From Candidatus Helarchaeota archaeon (GTDB taxonomy: Archaea; Asgardarchaeota; Lokiarchaeia; Helarchaeales; RDOG01), in assembly GCA_019058315.1 (NCBI GenBank), contig JAHPZH010000003.1:103669-167668 (forward strand): a DNA stretch of 64,000 nucleotides. Reading direction: 5' to 3'. The notes beneath the pieces were generated by a model, which did not search any database, had not been told where the DNA came from, and worked only from the letters and a program-made list of their open reading frames with translations. A program made the position numbers and the translations under genes. Of this stretch, positions 52,806 through 60,869 are shown in pieces (within the stretch, counting starts at the first letter, position 1; each line of letters starts with the position of its first letter).

Positions 52806-53616
52806 AGGCTATACTTCTAGATTTGGAATCCTTTCTGTTATTCTAGAAAGAGATTTAAGAAGCTTTTCAAAATACAGTTGGTGGATAATTGGTTTAATAA
52901 TGATGAATTTAGCCGATCTTTTTATTTTGGCAACTACATTAACGAAAATTACAATTGGTCTAAATTATTTTATTTTTTTCACTCCAGGAATAACTATGTT
53001 AGCTACATTTTCAAGTGCATTTTTGATGGGTAGAGAAGTTAATGAAGAAAAAAGATATGGTAGAGATCAATATTTACTTGCTCTCCCCATATCGAGAACT
53101 ATTTTTATATTTGGTAGAACTTTAGCTGGTGCAGTTAGAGGGATAATTTATAGTATTTCATTGTTAATAATGGCGTTAATTTTTACCAGCACTTCGAAAA
53201 TAATTTCAGATTTTTCTATAGGACTCGTTATAATTCCATATAGAACCTTTCTTGATTATTCAATCTTATTTTTCATATCAATAGGAGTAATTTTCCTTAC
53301 ATCTTTAGGAATGTCTGAATTCAGTATAGCAATTGGAACTTCTATTAAAAAATTTGAAAATTATTCTTTATCTCGAACTTTTGCTTCGCTTTGGTTAATG
53401 TTTGGATCTACAGTTTATTATCCTAGAGAGAAAATGCCAGGAATTATGGCATTTTTTTCAGATTTGAATCCTTTAAGTTATGGAGTTAATATTCTTAGAG
53501 GTCTCCTCTTTAATATGCCAATCAGAGTGTTGGATATTATTGGATTATTGGTTTTTACTGTAGTTATGTTCTTTTTATGTTTTTATTTCTACAATAAATC
53601 CACACAAGGGGAATAA
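52798..53616 (+). CDS. ABC-2 type exporter, permease 2
   Basis: The 272-residue permease has about six TM helices and the coupling segment GREVNEEKRYGRDQYLLALPISRTIFIFGRTLAG. SDLNPLSYGVNILRGLLF near the C-terminus is the ABC-2 family signature. Its ATG lies within the end of the first permease gene. It completes the three-gene exporter operon. No lantibiotic, drug or polysaccharide gene nearby indicates the cargo. Confidence 0.88.
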   Translation: MDKGYTSRFGILSVILERDLRSFSKYSWWIIGLIMMNLADLFILATTLTKITIGLNYFIFFTPGITMLATFSSAFLMGREVNEEKRYGRDQYLLALPISRTIFIFGRTLAGAVRGIIYSISLLIMALIFTSTSKIISDFSIGLVIIPYRTFLDYSILFFISIGVIFLTSLGMSEFSIAIGTSIKKFENYSLSRTFASLWLMFGSTVYYPREKMPGIMAFFSDLNPLSYGVNILRGLLFNMPIRVLDIIGLLVFTVVMFFLCFYFYNKSTQGE

Positions 53617-53684
53617 AATTAGATAAATTAGATATTAAGTAAGTCTATTTAAAAAAGATTAAGAAAAAATTTTAAAATATAAGT

Positions 53685-53942
53685 TTAGACTTTTTTCAAA
53701 ATTTCAATTGCAATTACTTTACCATTTTTTATTAAAAGTCTCGGTGTGTAGTCAGAGCTAAAAATAAAACCTTCTGGTAGTCCAGAGGCTTTTTCAATAT
53801 CTTTTTTGATAACTTCTTTTCCAAGAACCATTACTTTCTTTTCAGTAACTGCATAAAAGACGGGGGGTATTACTACACCTTCCCGTTCATAACCTTCAGG
53901 CAAGTCATTATTTAAAACTTCATCTAAAATAGCTTGAGACAT
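53685..53942 (-). CDS. Small protein matching the C-terminal domain of the gelsolin-like protein
   Basis: This 85-residue protein aligns with the last 85 residues of the adjacent 209-residue protein: LPEGYEREGVVIPPVFYAV versus IPDGFDREAIILGQDFYGV, then VLGKEVIKKDIEKASGLPEGFIFSS versus VLGKEVVNTEIQKTTELPDGILFNN, and LIKNGKVIAIEIL versus LIKDGKVAAIEIL. It is a free copy of that domain. AAAAAGGAG lies before the ATG, and the gap to the upstream gene is 15 bases, so the pair forms an operon. Function unknown. Confidence 0.7.
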   Translation of the reverse strand: MSQAILDEVLNNDLPEGYEREGVVIPPVFYAVTEKKVMVLGKEVIKKDIEKASGLPEGFIFSSDYTPRLLIKNGKVIAIEILKKV

Positions 53943-53957
53943 AAAACTTACTCCTTT

Positions 53958-54587
53958 TTAAAGTCTTTTTAAAATTTCAATAGCTGCAACTTTCCCATCT
54001 TTAATTAGAAATCTAAGTCCATATGAATTATTAAAGAGAATCCCATCTGGAAGTTCTGTAGTTTTTTGAATTTCAGTGTTCACTACTTCCTTTCCCAGAA
54101 CTTTGGCAACACTTTTAACAACTCCATAAAAATCCTGTCCTAGAATGATCGCTTCTCTATCAAAGCCATCAGGAATTCCCTCTCCCATTAATGTATTTCT
54201 CATATCATCAGATAGTGTTTGAGTTATTACACCAACTTCTTCTTCAACTTCACCTTCAGCCATTGGAGGTCGTGCTTTGGCTTGGGGGTTTTCAGCAACT
54301 TCTTTCTCATAAATTGATTTAAATTCGTCAGGTTCTTCATCTTGATCAACGGGGATAACTTTATACATTAAACCCCTGCCACCTCTTACTTCTTGGGAGA
54401 TCCTTGCACCGATGAATTTCTTTGCTACAGAACATTTATTGCCCTTCCATAACCATATTAGTCTTGTATCATCATCAATTATAAGTAGTACTAACTCATT
54501 TTTTAGAGCTTCTTTAACAGATGGAGTTTTTAAGTATGTAGTTTCGCCCGTTTTGAGCACAGAAAAAATTTCCAAACTTTTCACCAT
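53958..54587 (-). CDS. Probable gelsolin-like domain protein with Asgard-type C-terminal domain
   Basis: In the 209-residue protein, residues about 25-95 (LVLLIIDDDTRLIWLWKGNKCS, VAKKFIGARISQEVRG, YKVIPVDQDEEPDEFKSIY) follow the gelsolin/villin pattern: strand with acidic pair, W-x-W-K-G turn, helix, strand, then E-P-x-E-F. Gelsolin domains bind actin and Ca2+; Asgard gelsolins are known to modulate actin. A charged linker and a C-terminal domain found also as the neighbouring 85-residue protein follow. Homology is inferred by pattern; a profile search would decide. Confidence 0.6.
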   Translation of the reverse strand: MVKSLEIFSVLKTGETTYLKTPSVKEALKNELVLLIIDDDTRLIWLWKGNKCSVAKKFIGARISQEVRGGRGLMYKVIPVDQDEEPDEFKSIYEKEVAENPQAKARPPMAEGEVEEEVGVITQTLSDDMRNTLMGEGIPDGFDREAIILGQDFYGVVKSVAKVLGKEVVNTEIQKTTELPDGILFNNSYGLRFLIKDGKVAAIEILKRL

Positions 54588-54696
54588 TTGAGCTATTTAA
54601 TAGTAAATATACAATATTATCCTTCATTTTTATTTTTTCTGATTTAATGTTTATTTATTCATTATGAGTATTAAAAGTTTCCTTAAATTGAAGATT

Positions 54697-54710
54697 AAAG
54701 GAGGTGATTT
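54697..54710 (+). other. Orphan perfect SD-like sequence (AAAGGAGGTGATTT)
   Basis: The plus strand reads AAAGGAGGTGATTT, fully complementary to a 16S rRNA 3' tail of the ATCACCTCCTTT type, but no ATG, TTG or GTG follows at usable distance. The minus strand thus carries an anti-SD-like tail downstream of the tRNA-Gln 3' end. It may be chance, or part of the tRNA 3' trailer transcript. Confidence 0.4.
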
Positions 54711-54756
54711 AAACAGATATTAATTCGATTATAAAGAGATGGTAGCCCCGCCCGGA

Positions 54757-54785
54757 GTTTCGGAATAATTTTTTATAATTATACT
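54757..54785 (-). other. tRNA-Gln intron 2 (29 bases, T-loop position 59/60)
   Basis: The intron interrupts TTCGAA|T in the T-loop. The exon strand TTCG pairs with CGAA near the intron's 3' end as a 4-bp central helix, flanked by 3-base bulges AAA and ACT. Cutting after the second base of each bulge joins TTCGAA to TCCGGG exactly. The outer helix is the T-stem itself. This is a textbook bulge-helix-bulge substrate for the archaeal splicing endonuclease. Confidence 0.75.
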
Positions 54786-54822
54786 TTCGAACCGGGGTCA
54801 GAGGGTCCAGGGCCCCCTATGT

Positions 54823-54845
54823 ATAGCCTTTTTTTATCTTAAAAT
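54823..54845 (-). other. tRNA-Gln intron 1 (23 bases, at the D-loop/D-stem boundary)
   Basis: Exon GGTC before the junction can pair with GGCT in the intron (two G-U pairs), flanked by bulges AAA and ATA; the intron's inner TTTT/AAAA helix supports it. Splicing two bases into each bulge gives GGTCAA joined to ACATAG. There is no good outer helix, so this is a relaxed BHB. The boundary could be off by one base. Confidence 0.6.
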
Positions 54846-55021
54846 TTGACCACTGCACCACGGGGCTACAGGGCTAATTTTTTAGTTATTTTATTCTTTA
54901 AATTTAAGTGGTATTAATAACTAATATATCTTTTAAAATTTTAATTCTATTTTAATTCTTAAATAAATCTATCAATAAAAGGAATAAAATTTATTAATTA
55001 AATATAATTTGATGACTTATA

Positions 55022-55831
55022 ATGACAGATAGCTTCGATTCTTCTAGATTCATAAAATTAACTAATTTTTCGGGTGGTTGGATCTGGGTTTCTCATGTAG
55101 ATGAACATATAAATAAATTACTTCCATATTTAGAGAAAATTTCAAAAGAAAAACTGAAAGAGATTTGGACAATTATTGGTGCTGAAGAAAAATCATGGAA
55201 ACCTTATGAAGATACAGAATTTTGCGTAATTATTAATCCGCTACCAGATTTTGTGTTGTTATTAGTCTATAATGAAGGAGATGAGGAGTTTCCTTCGGAA
55301 TTGAAGTATTTCTATGAAAAAAAATCATTAAGTGTTCCAACAGAAGATGCATATGTTTTTACAGAAATCTATCTAGAAATGATAAGACAGATTGCCAAAT
55401 CTGAAAATATTTTGATTATAGAGACACCTGATATAATTTCTCTTGGAGATTTAGCAGATAAACATCCAGATCTGGAAAGAGAAAAGATATTACATGATAT
55501 AATTGGACAAAGATTTGAACCTATAAAATATATTGATAGAAAAACTGCTAATACGATTGCAAAGAACTTAAAAATCGAGATTATACCCAATTGGGAACAT
55601 GAAAAATCTGAATGGGCACTAGAATTTGAACTTTTTCAAGATTTATCTATTTTTTATATAAAATACTTGGAGGATTCATCTCCAAATTTGAAAATTTACT
55701 TTCATGTATCCATCCTCAAGTATAATCTTGAAATTATCATAAATTTCTCTTGGTTATTTTTAAACGCAATTATTCGAGAGGGGAGGAAAATATTAGGAAA
55801 TAAGATGCCCAAAATTTCTGAATTTCTTTAA
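55022..55831 (+). CDS. Hypothetical cytoplasmic protein
   Basis: The 269-residue protein has mixed alpha/beta composition, is acidic and has a single cysteine. It opens with SRFIKLTNFSGGWIWVSHVDEHINKLLPYL and has beta-rich centre stretches (FCVIINPLPDFVLLLVYNEGDEE) and a C-terminal hydrophobic helix (YNLEIIINFSWLFLNAIIR). It is not a family I know. The ATG has no good SD. It converges with the DUF2240-like gene. No functional inference is possible from context. Confidence 0.6.
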   Translation: MTDSFDSSRFIKLTNFSGGWIWVSHVDEHINKLLPYLEKISKEKLKEIWTIIGAEEKSWKPYEDTEFCVIINPLPDFVLLLVYNEGDEEFPSELKYFYEKKSLSVPTEDAYVFTEIYLEMIRQIAKSENILIIETPDIISLGDLADKHPDLEREKILHDIIGQRFEPIKYIDRKTANTIAKNLKIEIIPNWEHEKSEWALEFELFQDLSIFYIKYLEDSSPNLKIYFHVSILKYNLEIIINFSWLFLNAIIREGRKILGNKMPKISEFL

Positions 55832-55856
55832 AAATAGAATTTAATTATTCCTTAGA

Positions 55857-56465
55857 TTATTTATTCATATAATCCAGAAGAGTTTTCTTTTTCTTTCCGG
55901 TTTTTTTAGTTTCTTTTATCTTTTTTTGCGTTTTAGTTGTTTTAATAAGTTTTTTCTGTTTTATCTTTTCCTTTGTTTTTTTCTTTTCTTTTTTAATTTT
56001 TTTAGGTTTAATCTCTATTTTTGGCATTTCAGGTTCTTCTTTCTTTTTCTTTTCCTCTGCCTTCATTGCTTTAAGTAGATCTCCATCCAATTGAAAAGGT
56101 TCAACAAGGCTTTCTTCTTCATTAATTTCAAATGAAATTGGCTTTATTTCAAGAGGGGGAGTGTTAGGGGGAGGTTCTAATTCTATTTCTGGAACTTTCT
56201 CAAACCCCTTAAAATCTGGTTCCCAATTAATAGGAATTTCTAAAGCCCAAGGATCAAATTGAACGATGATTGAATTATTTATACGTTTTACCTTCTCTTG
56301 TTCAATAGCAAGATGTAGTATTTTTTTTGCGGTCGTAATATTGCAATTTTCAAATGCTTGGAAACTTAGTGTAAATACGAAATTATCGATATCGAGTTGT
56401 TTTACATTATATATACGAAATGGAAAGGCAATAATTTTTAAAATCTCACTACCTGATATAGACAC
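55857..56465 (-). CDS. DUF2240-like archaeal protein with Lys-rich tail
   Basis: The first 75 residues (ILKIIAFPFRIYNVKQLDIDNFVFTLSFQ, ITTAKKILHLAIEQEKVKRINNSIIVQFDPWALEIPINWEPDF) agree with the pattern of the archaeal DUF2240 domain: a helical winged-type unit ending in a conserved F/W-x-P-D segment. The rest is Pro-rich (EPPPNTPPLE), then highly basic (KKIKKEKKKTKEK), and probably disordered. The basic tail may bind RNA or DNA. Function unknown. It lies 28 bases from the HAD phosphatase gene on the same strand. Confidence 0.7.
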   Translation of the reverse strand: MSISGSEILKIIAFPFRIYNVKQLDIDNFVFTLSFQAFENCNITTAKKILHLAIEQEKVKRINNSIIVQFDPWALEIPINWEPDFKGFEKVPEIELEPPPNTPPLEIKPISFEINEEESLVEPFQLDGDLLKAMKAEEKKKKEEPEMPKIEIKPKKIKKEKKKTKEKIKQKKLIKTTKTQKKIKETKKTGKKKKTLLDYMNK

Positions 56466-56493
56466 TTTTAATTCAACTACCTAAATAAAGAAT

Positions 56494-57129
56494 TTAAGGT
56501 AAATAATTTAATATTTTTCTAAGATCTGTACCAATTATAGTTACATCAGCAACCTTAGCAACCTTTTTATCTTGTGGATTTATTGCGATAGAGAGTCCTA
56601 CTTTTTTAAACAAATTAATATCATTTTCATTATCACCTACTGCAATGCATTGCGGAAAAGTGATATTTAATTCTTTAAGAAGGCCACTTATAGCCTCATC
56701 CTTGTTATTATATGCCACATTGCAAAATACTTCTCCAGTAAGATAACCTTGTTTATTTACTATTACCTCATTTGCGATTGAATAATCAAATCCAAATCTT
56801 TTTTTCAGTTTATTAGCGAATAGAGATATTCCCGAGCTTAAAAGTGATGTTTTCAATTTTCTTGACTGTAATATAGATAATGTTTCTTTTATACCATCAA
56901 TTAAAGGAACTTGATTTAAAATCTCTTCAATTCGGCTAACATGCACGTTTTGCCATAATCCTACATCTAGATCAGCCCACTTTTGATAACTAATTTCTTT
57001 ATTAAAAAACATTTCTCGATGAGTTTTCGCTTTTTCAAAAACATTTAAGGAGGTATGAATTAATTTCCAACTATTATTTTCTTTGGTTAATGTTCCATCC
57101 ACGTCAAAAATAACTAATTTAAACTTCAT
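56494..57129 (-). CDS. HAD-superfamily phosphatase, phosphoserine phosphatase-like
   Basis: The 211-residue protein has HAD motif I DVDGTLT (nucleophile Asp10, general-acid Asp12), motif II SSG in KTSLLSSGISLF, the conserved Lys region and motif III GDNENDINLF. The helical cap (about 15-80) is of the C1 type seen in SerB-like phosphatases. It could dephosphorylate phosphoserine or another small phosphate ester; no serine-pathway gene is nearby. The start is ATG at 57129. Confidence 0.88.
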   Translation of the reverse strand: MKFKLVIFDVDGTLTKENNSWKLIHTSLNVFEKAKTHREMFFNKEISYQKWADLDVGLWQNVHVSRIEEILNQVPLIDGIKETLSILQSRKLKTSLLSSGISLFANKLKKRFGFDYSIANEVIVNKQGYLTGEVFCNVAYNNKDEAISGLLKELNITFPQCIAVGDNENDINLFKKVGLSIAINPQDKKVAKVADVTIIGTDLRKILNYLP

Positions 57130-57358
57130 TTTATATTATTCCAACAGTTTAATTGTTTTGAATTATTATAAAACTGATTTTTTTTGTTATGCTAAATTAT
57201 TTTATTTGGTTTTTAATTTGAATTAGAGAGTCTATATTATTATGTAAAATTTATTTCATACACTTGGATCTAATAATATTGAAATGTTTCAAAATTTTCT
57301 AAATTTATTCAAGGTTCTATAATAAACATTTATAAATAGTTTAATATTAAATAGTTTA

Positions 57359-57392
57359 TAACATTAAAATATGTTAAAATTAATTTTAACAT
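57359..57392. promoter_or_regulatory. Perfect 22-bp palindrome plus third half-site, putative operator
   Basis: From 57371 to 57392 the sequence is perfectly self-complementary over 22 bases, with ends ATGTTA and TAACAT. A third TAACAT at 57359-57364 pairs with the first ATGTTA at a 6-base spacing. The block ends just before the probable TATA element of the coiled-coil gene at 57452. It would suit a dimeric repressor or activator, but AT-rich palindromes can arise by chance. Confidence 0.5.
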
Positions 57393-57406
57393 TATATTTA
57401 AATTAA
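57393..57406 (+). promoter_or_regulatory. Probable TATA element upstream of the coiled-coil gene
   Basis: TATATTTAAATTA lies about 45-58 bases before the ATG at 57452, giving a transcript start near 57425 and a short leader of about 25-30 bases. An alternative TTTATAAATA at 57329-57338 would give a leader of about 100 bases. Confidence 0.4.
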
Positions 57407-57451
57407 ATAATTAATAGATTTATCAAACCATTTCCCCCGAGGGATGATAAT

Positions 57452-57934
57452 ATGTCATTTGATGAACGAATTAGTGACCTCCAAACTCAAATTGAAGAAG
57501 TTGAAAGTCAGAAAAACTCGGATTTGAGTGCAGCTGAATCTGAATTTGAAAGTAATAAATCAGCAATCAATACAGAGGGCGAATCTGAAAGAACAACCCT
57601 TGAAAGTGAATTAAACTCGGCAAATTCATCTTTAGACTCCGCTAACAATAAAGTTGAAAAAGCTACAGCTACCCTCGAAGAAGCAAAAGATGCCCTTAGT
57701 GCAGCAAAAGATGAACAAAAAGCAGCAAAAAGTGCTCAAAAAGATGCTGATAAGGCAGTTAATAACCTAGATAAAGAAATCGAAAAAAGAATCAAGGATG
57801 CCGAAAAAGAATACAATAATAAATGCAAAGACATTGAAAAAGAAGCAAAGAATAAGATAAAAGACTTAGAGAAACAAATCAAATCTATAGAAAAAGAAAA
57901 AGCACAAGCTGAAAAAGAAGCAGCTGCAGTTTAA
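57452..57934 (+). CDS. Soluble long coiled-coil protein
   Basis: The 160-residue protein is almost entirely coiled coil, rich in Ala, Glu, Lys, Ser and Asp (SDLQTQIEEVESQKNSD, DALSAAKDEQKAAKSAQK), with one cysteine and no membrane helix. It probably forms a parallel or antiparallel rod. GAGGGATGA precedes the ATG closely, and the upstream palindrome and TATA element suggest a regulated single-gene transcript. Function unknown; a cytoskeletal or scaffold role would be plausible. Confidence 0.7.
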   Translation: MSFDERISDLQTQIEEVESQKNSDLSAAESEFESNKSAINTEGESERTTLESELNSANSSLDSANNKVEKATATLEEAKDALSAAKDEQKAAKSAQKDADKAVNNLDKEIEKRIKDAEKEYNNKCKDIEKEAKNKIKDLEKQIKSIEKEKAQAEKEAAAV

Positions 57935-58247
57935 AAATAAAATACTAACTTTTTTTTTATTTTTATTAAATAAATTTAATTATTTTTTTTTTATAGTTAT
58001 TTACAATTCTCCAATCTCATTATTTTAATAGATAGTAATTCTGCAATTAATCTTACTGTATATTTAGTTCCCTCATATTTAGAAAAATTTTAAGATTAAA
58101 TCTTATAAACTAAATAATATTATTTATTTAGTTACAAAAAAATAGGTCATAAGATCAGATTCAAATTTAATTAAGAAGTAAATAATGTGCATTACTTTTT
58201 GAGAGAGAATTTTTAATTTAGCATCTAATAGATTTAATTTTTAGGTG
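57935..58247. other. Intergenic region with T-rich terminator and a stem-loop
   Basis: No gene is seen. T runs at about 57955-57964 and 57984-57993 follow the coiled-coil gene and probably terminate it. At 58110-58131 arms CTAAATAA and TTATTTAG form an 8-bp stem with a 6-base loop, of unknown role. The promoter of the GlcD-like gene must lie in the second half. Confidence 0.45.
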
Positions 58248-59651
58248 ATGAAAACGACTGTAAATGAACAATTGGTTAATGAATTAAAGCATGTTATTCC
58301 TCCCGAATATATTGCAACAGATAAGGAAATTTGTTTTGCATATTCTATGGATTCTAGTCCTGTTCCTGGGCATATTCCAGATATTGTTATCCGTCCAGAA
58401 ACAACACAAGAAGTATCGGAAATTGTTAAATTAGCAAATAAATATAAAACGGCAATTTACCCTCGTGGTGCTGCGGCATCATTAGTAATGATGGGCGTTC
58501 CAATACAACCTGGTGGTATTTCTCTAGACATGACGAGAATGAATAAAATTATGGAGATAGATGAAGATAGTATGAGTGTGACAGTTCAAACTGGAATTAC
58601 TTGGGGAGAATTGGAATACGAATTAAAAAAGAAAGGTTGGTATACAGGAATGGTAGGACCTGGACCGGGATTATCCACAACAATTGGTGGGGCAATTAGT
58701 GTTGCATCGGTTTATTATGGTTCTGCTAAATATGGAACTGCTTGTGATATTCTACTCGGATTGGAAGTTGTTTTACCAACGGGCGAGGTCATTAGAACAG
58801 GTTCTGCAGCATTAGACACAGCAAAAAGGCATACTCGTTATGGTATTGGATTAGATTCTACAGGGATTTTTTGTGGAGATCAAGGAATCATGGGAGTCAA
58901 GACCGAAGCCACACTTAAATTATATCCAGTTCCAGTAGCAACAGGTTTTTTTGTTTATGGATATAATGATGAGGATCCTCTTCTCAAAGCACTTCATAAA
59001 ATGACATCTTTACATATTGCATCTGATATTGGATACACTGATGGAGCCTCAGGATTGGACATGGGTGGTGGTCCAGAACGGTTTATGATTCATGGAAAAA
59101 TAGAAGCACATAGCGAAAAAGAATTAGAGGTTCAATTAGAACTTTTTGATGAAATTGCAAATAATACTAATGGAATTAAAAAAGGTGATTCTTTAGCGAG
59201 GATGATTTTTCATGATTCTATATACATGGTATTCCCAATGGCAGGAATGAGCGGGAATTATGGAGCTTCTTGCAATAAAATGCCAATTTTTGAATCAAAA
59301 AAAGTACATGATTTATTTTTAAATTATCGTGAAAAGCATTTAGAAGAAATACAAAAACATAAGCTCGTTACAGTATGGTATACCTTTATTTCGGGTTCTA
59401 CAATAGATATTTTACCTCAAATACAAATTCCAGCACATGACCCAGAAGCGTTGAAATATGGTACTGAATTATGGAAAAATTTTATTAAAGAAGAATTGAA
59501 ATACGGTACAATTCATTATTGGCTTGGTAAAGTAATTGGGGACCAAGTAGTTGAACATTTTCGTTCAAATTATTTCGAATTTATTAAAAAATTAAAGGAT
59601 ACCCTCGATCCGAATGGAATTTTGAATCCAGGGTTATTAAAATTACCATGA
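58248..59651 (+). CDS. FAD-linked 2-hydroxyacid oxidase, GlcD/D-lactate dehydrogenase-like
   Basis: This protein of about 467 residues has an FAD_binding_4 domain (PDIVIRPETTQEVSEIVKLANKY, YPRGAAASLVMMGVPIQPGGISLDMTRMNKI, TTIGGAISV) and a C-terminal FAD-linked oxidase domain. Family enzymes oxidise glycolate or lactate to the 2-oxoacid. The partner is the Fe-S protein 9 bases downstream, so the two form a GlcD/GlcF-type complex. ATG at 58248 follows TAGGTG; GTG at 58245 is possible. Confidence 0.9.
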   Translation: MKTTVNEQLVNELKHVIPPEYIATDKEICFAYSMDSSPVPGHIPDIVIRPETTQEVSEIVKLANKYKTAIYPRGAAASLVMMGVPIQPGGISLDMTRMNKIMEIDEDSMSVTVQTGITWGELEYELKKKGWYTGMVGPGPGLSTTIGGAISVASVYYGSAKYGTACDILLGLEVVLPTGEVIRTGSAALDTAKRHTRYGIGLDSTGIFCGDQGIMGVKTEATLKLYPVPVATGFFVYGYNDEDPLLKALHKMTSLHIASDIGYTDGASGLDMGGGPERFMIHGKIEAHSEKELEVQLELFDEIANNTNGIKKGDSLARMIFHDSIYMVFPMAGMSGNYGASCNKMPIFESKKVHDLFLNYREKHLEEIQKHKLVTVWYTFISGSTIDILPQIQIPAHDPEALKYGTELWKNFIKEELKYGTIHYWLGKVIGDQVVEHFRSNYFEFIKKLKDTLDPNGILNPGLLKLP

Positions 59652-59660
59652 GGTTTTTAA

Positions 59661-60824
59661 ATGGAGTTAGGAATTAAAAAGCATGTAGAAGATATTTATA
59701 AATGCACCCGTTGTGGTTACTGCCGGGAAATGGTAAGAGAAGAAGTTAATACCTTCCGAGTTTGCCCTATACGAGAAAATACTCCGGGATTTGAGGCATA
59801 TACAAGTAAGGGAAAAATGTTATTAATGAGAGGAGTTTTAGAGGGCACTCTTGATTTAACTCCAAAATTATCTGAGATTGTTTTCACTTGTACAACATGT
59901 GGAAGTTGTAAGACACATTGTCCAGTTGGTATTGATACAGTAGGAATTTTTGAAGTCTTTCGTAATGATTTAATTCGTCAAGAATTGGGTTTACCTTCAC
60001 ATACGATGTATGGAAAATATGCTATGGAGAAAATGAATCCTTACAATGAACCTCATGAAGACCGAATGGCATGGTTGCCCGAGTCCGTTGAATTCTCCAA
60101 ACCAGCTGAAATTGCGTATTTTGTTGGATGCACTTCAGCATATAGACAACAAGAAATTGCGACTGCAACTTATAAAATATTAAAAAAAATAGGGGTTGAT
60201 TTTACAATTCTTGGTCCCGATGAATGGTGTTGTGGATCTCCTCTCTTTCGAACTGGTCAACTTGATCTGGCTACAAAATTAGCTCAACATAATATTGAAA
60301 AACTAAATGAATTGGGAATAAAACAAATTGTGTTTTCATGTGCAGGTTGTTACAGGACTTTTGCTATGGATTATAAAAATATTGGTAAATTGAAAGCAAA
60401 ACCAATCCATTTTACAAAGTTTATTTACAATCAGATTAAAGAAGGAAAGATAAAGTTTAAAGAAAGTCCTTTAAAAGTTACTTATCATGATCCATGCCAC
60501 ACTACGAGATCTATGAAAAAAGCAGATTATAAATCACCCAGAAGAGTTATAAATTCTTTACCTGGCGTTGAATTGATTGAGATGGTAAGTACAAAAGAAG
60601 GAAGCATGTGTTGTGGGGCGGGTGGTGGTTTAAAATCAGCATTTTCGGATATTGCAGTATCTGCCGCTCAAAAACGTGTTCAGCAAGCGAAAGAAACTGG
60701 TGCCACTCATTTAATTAGTACTTGTCCATTTTGTAGGAGAAATCTTATGGATGGAAATGAAAAAGGAAATTTAGGAATGAAGATAATGGATTTAACAGAG
60801 CTTATTTTAGAAAGAATGGAATAA
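59661..60824 (+). CDS. Fe-S protein with two CCG domains, GlcF/LldE-like
   Basis: The 387-residue protein has two N-terminal 4Fe-4S motifs (CTRCGYCREM with a distant VCP, and CTTCGSCKTHCPVG) and two CCG domains: GCTSAYRQQE to EWCCGSPLFRTG and VFSCAGCYRT, then HDPCHTTRSM to MCCGAGGGLKS and STCPFCRRN. It transfers electrons from the GlcD-like flavoprotein to an unknown acceptor; HdrD-like subunits share this form. The product 2-oxoacid could feed the por enzyme at 7-10 kb. Confidence 0.9.
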   Translation: MELGIKKHVEDIYKCTRCGYCREMVREEVNTFRVCPIRENTPGFEAYTSKGKMLLMRGVLEGTLDLTPKLSEIVFTCTTCGSCKTHCPVGIDTVGIFEVFRNDLIRQELGLPSHTMYGKYAMEKMNPYNEPHEDRMAWLPESVEFSKPAEIAYFVGCTSAYRQQEIATATYKILKKIGVDFTILGPDEWCCGSPLFRTGQLDLATKLAQHNIEKLNELGIKQIVFSCAGCYRTFAMDYKNIGKLKAKPIHFTKFIYNQIKEGKIKFKESPLKVTYHDPCHTTRSMKKADYKSPRRVINSLPGVELIEMVSTKEGSMCCGAGGGLKSAFSDIAVSAAQKRVQQAKETGATHLISTCPFCRRNLMDGNEKGNLGMKIMDLTELILERME

Positions 60825-60869
60825 AAAAATATTATTTTTTAAATATTTTCACATCTTTCAAAAGAATTT

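Larger units (their letters stand above)
54740..54867 (-). tRNA. tRNA-Gln (anticodon CTG) with two introns and encoded CCA
   Basis: On the minus strand AGCCCCG (54867 to 54861) pairs with CGGGGCT (54750 to 54744), followed by discriminator A and an encoded CCA (54742-54740). The D-arm starts GTGCAGTGGTCAA. The anticodon arm is GGGGG-CCCTGGA-CCCTC with anticodon CTG at 54810-54808. The variable loop is TGAC, and the T-arm is CCCGG-TTCGAAT-CCGGG once an intron is removed. Two introns must be spliced: 23 bases after the D-loop (54823-54845) and 29 bases in the T-loop (54757-54785). The mature length is 76 with CCA. Oddities are C33 instead of U33 and a C13/A22 mismatch. Confidence 0.85.
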
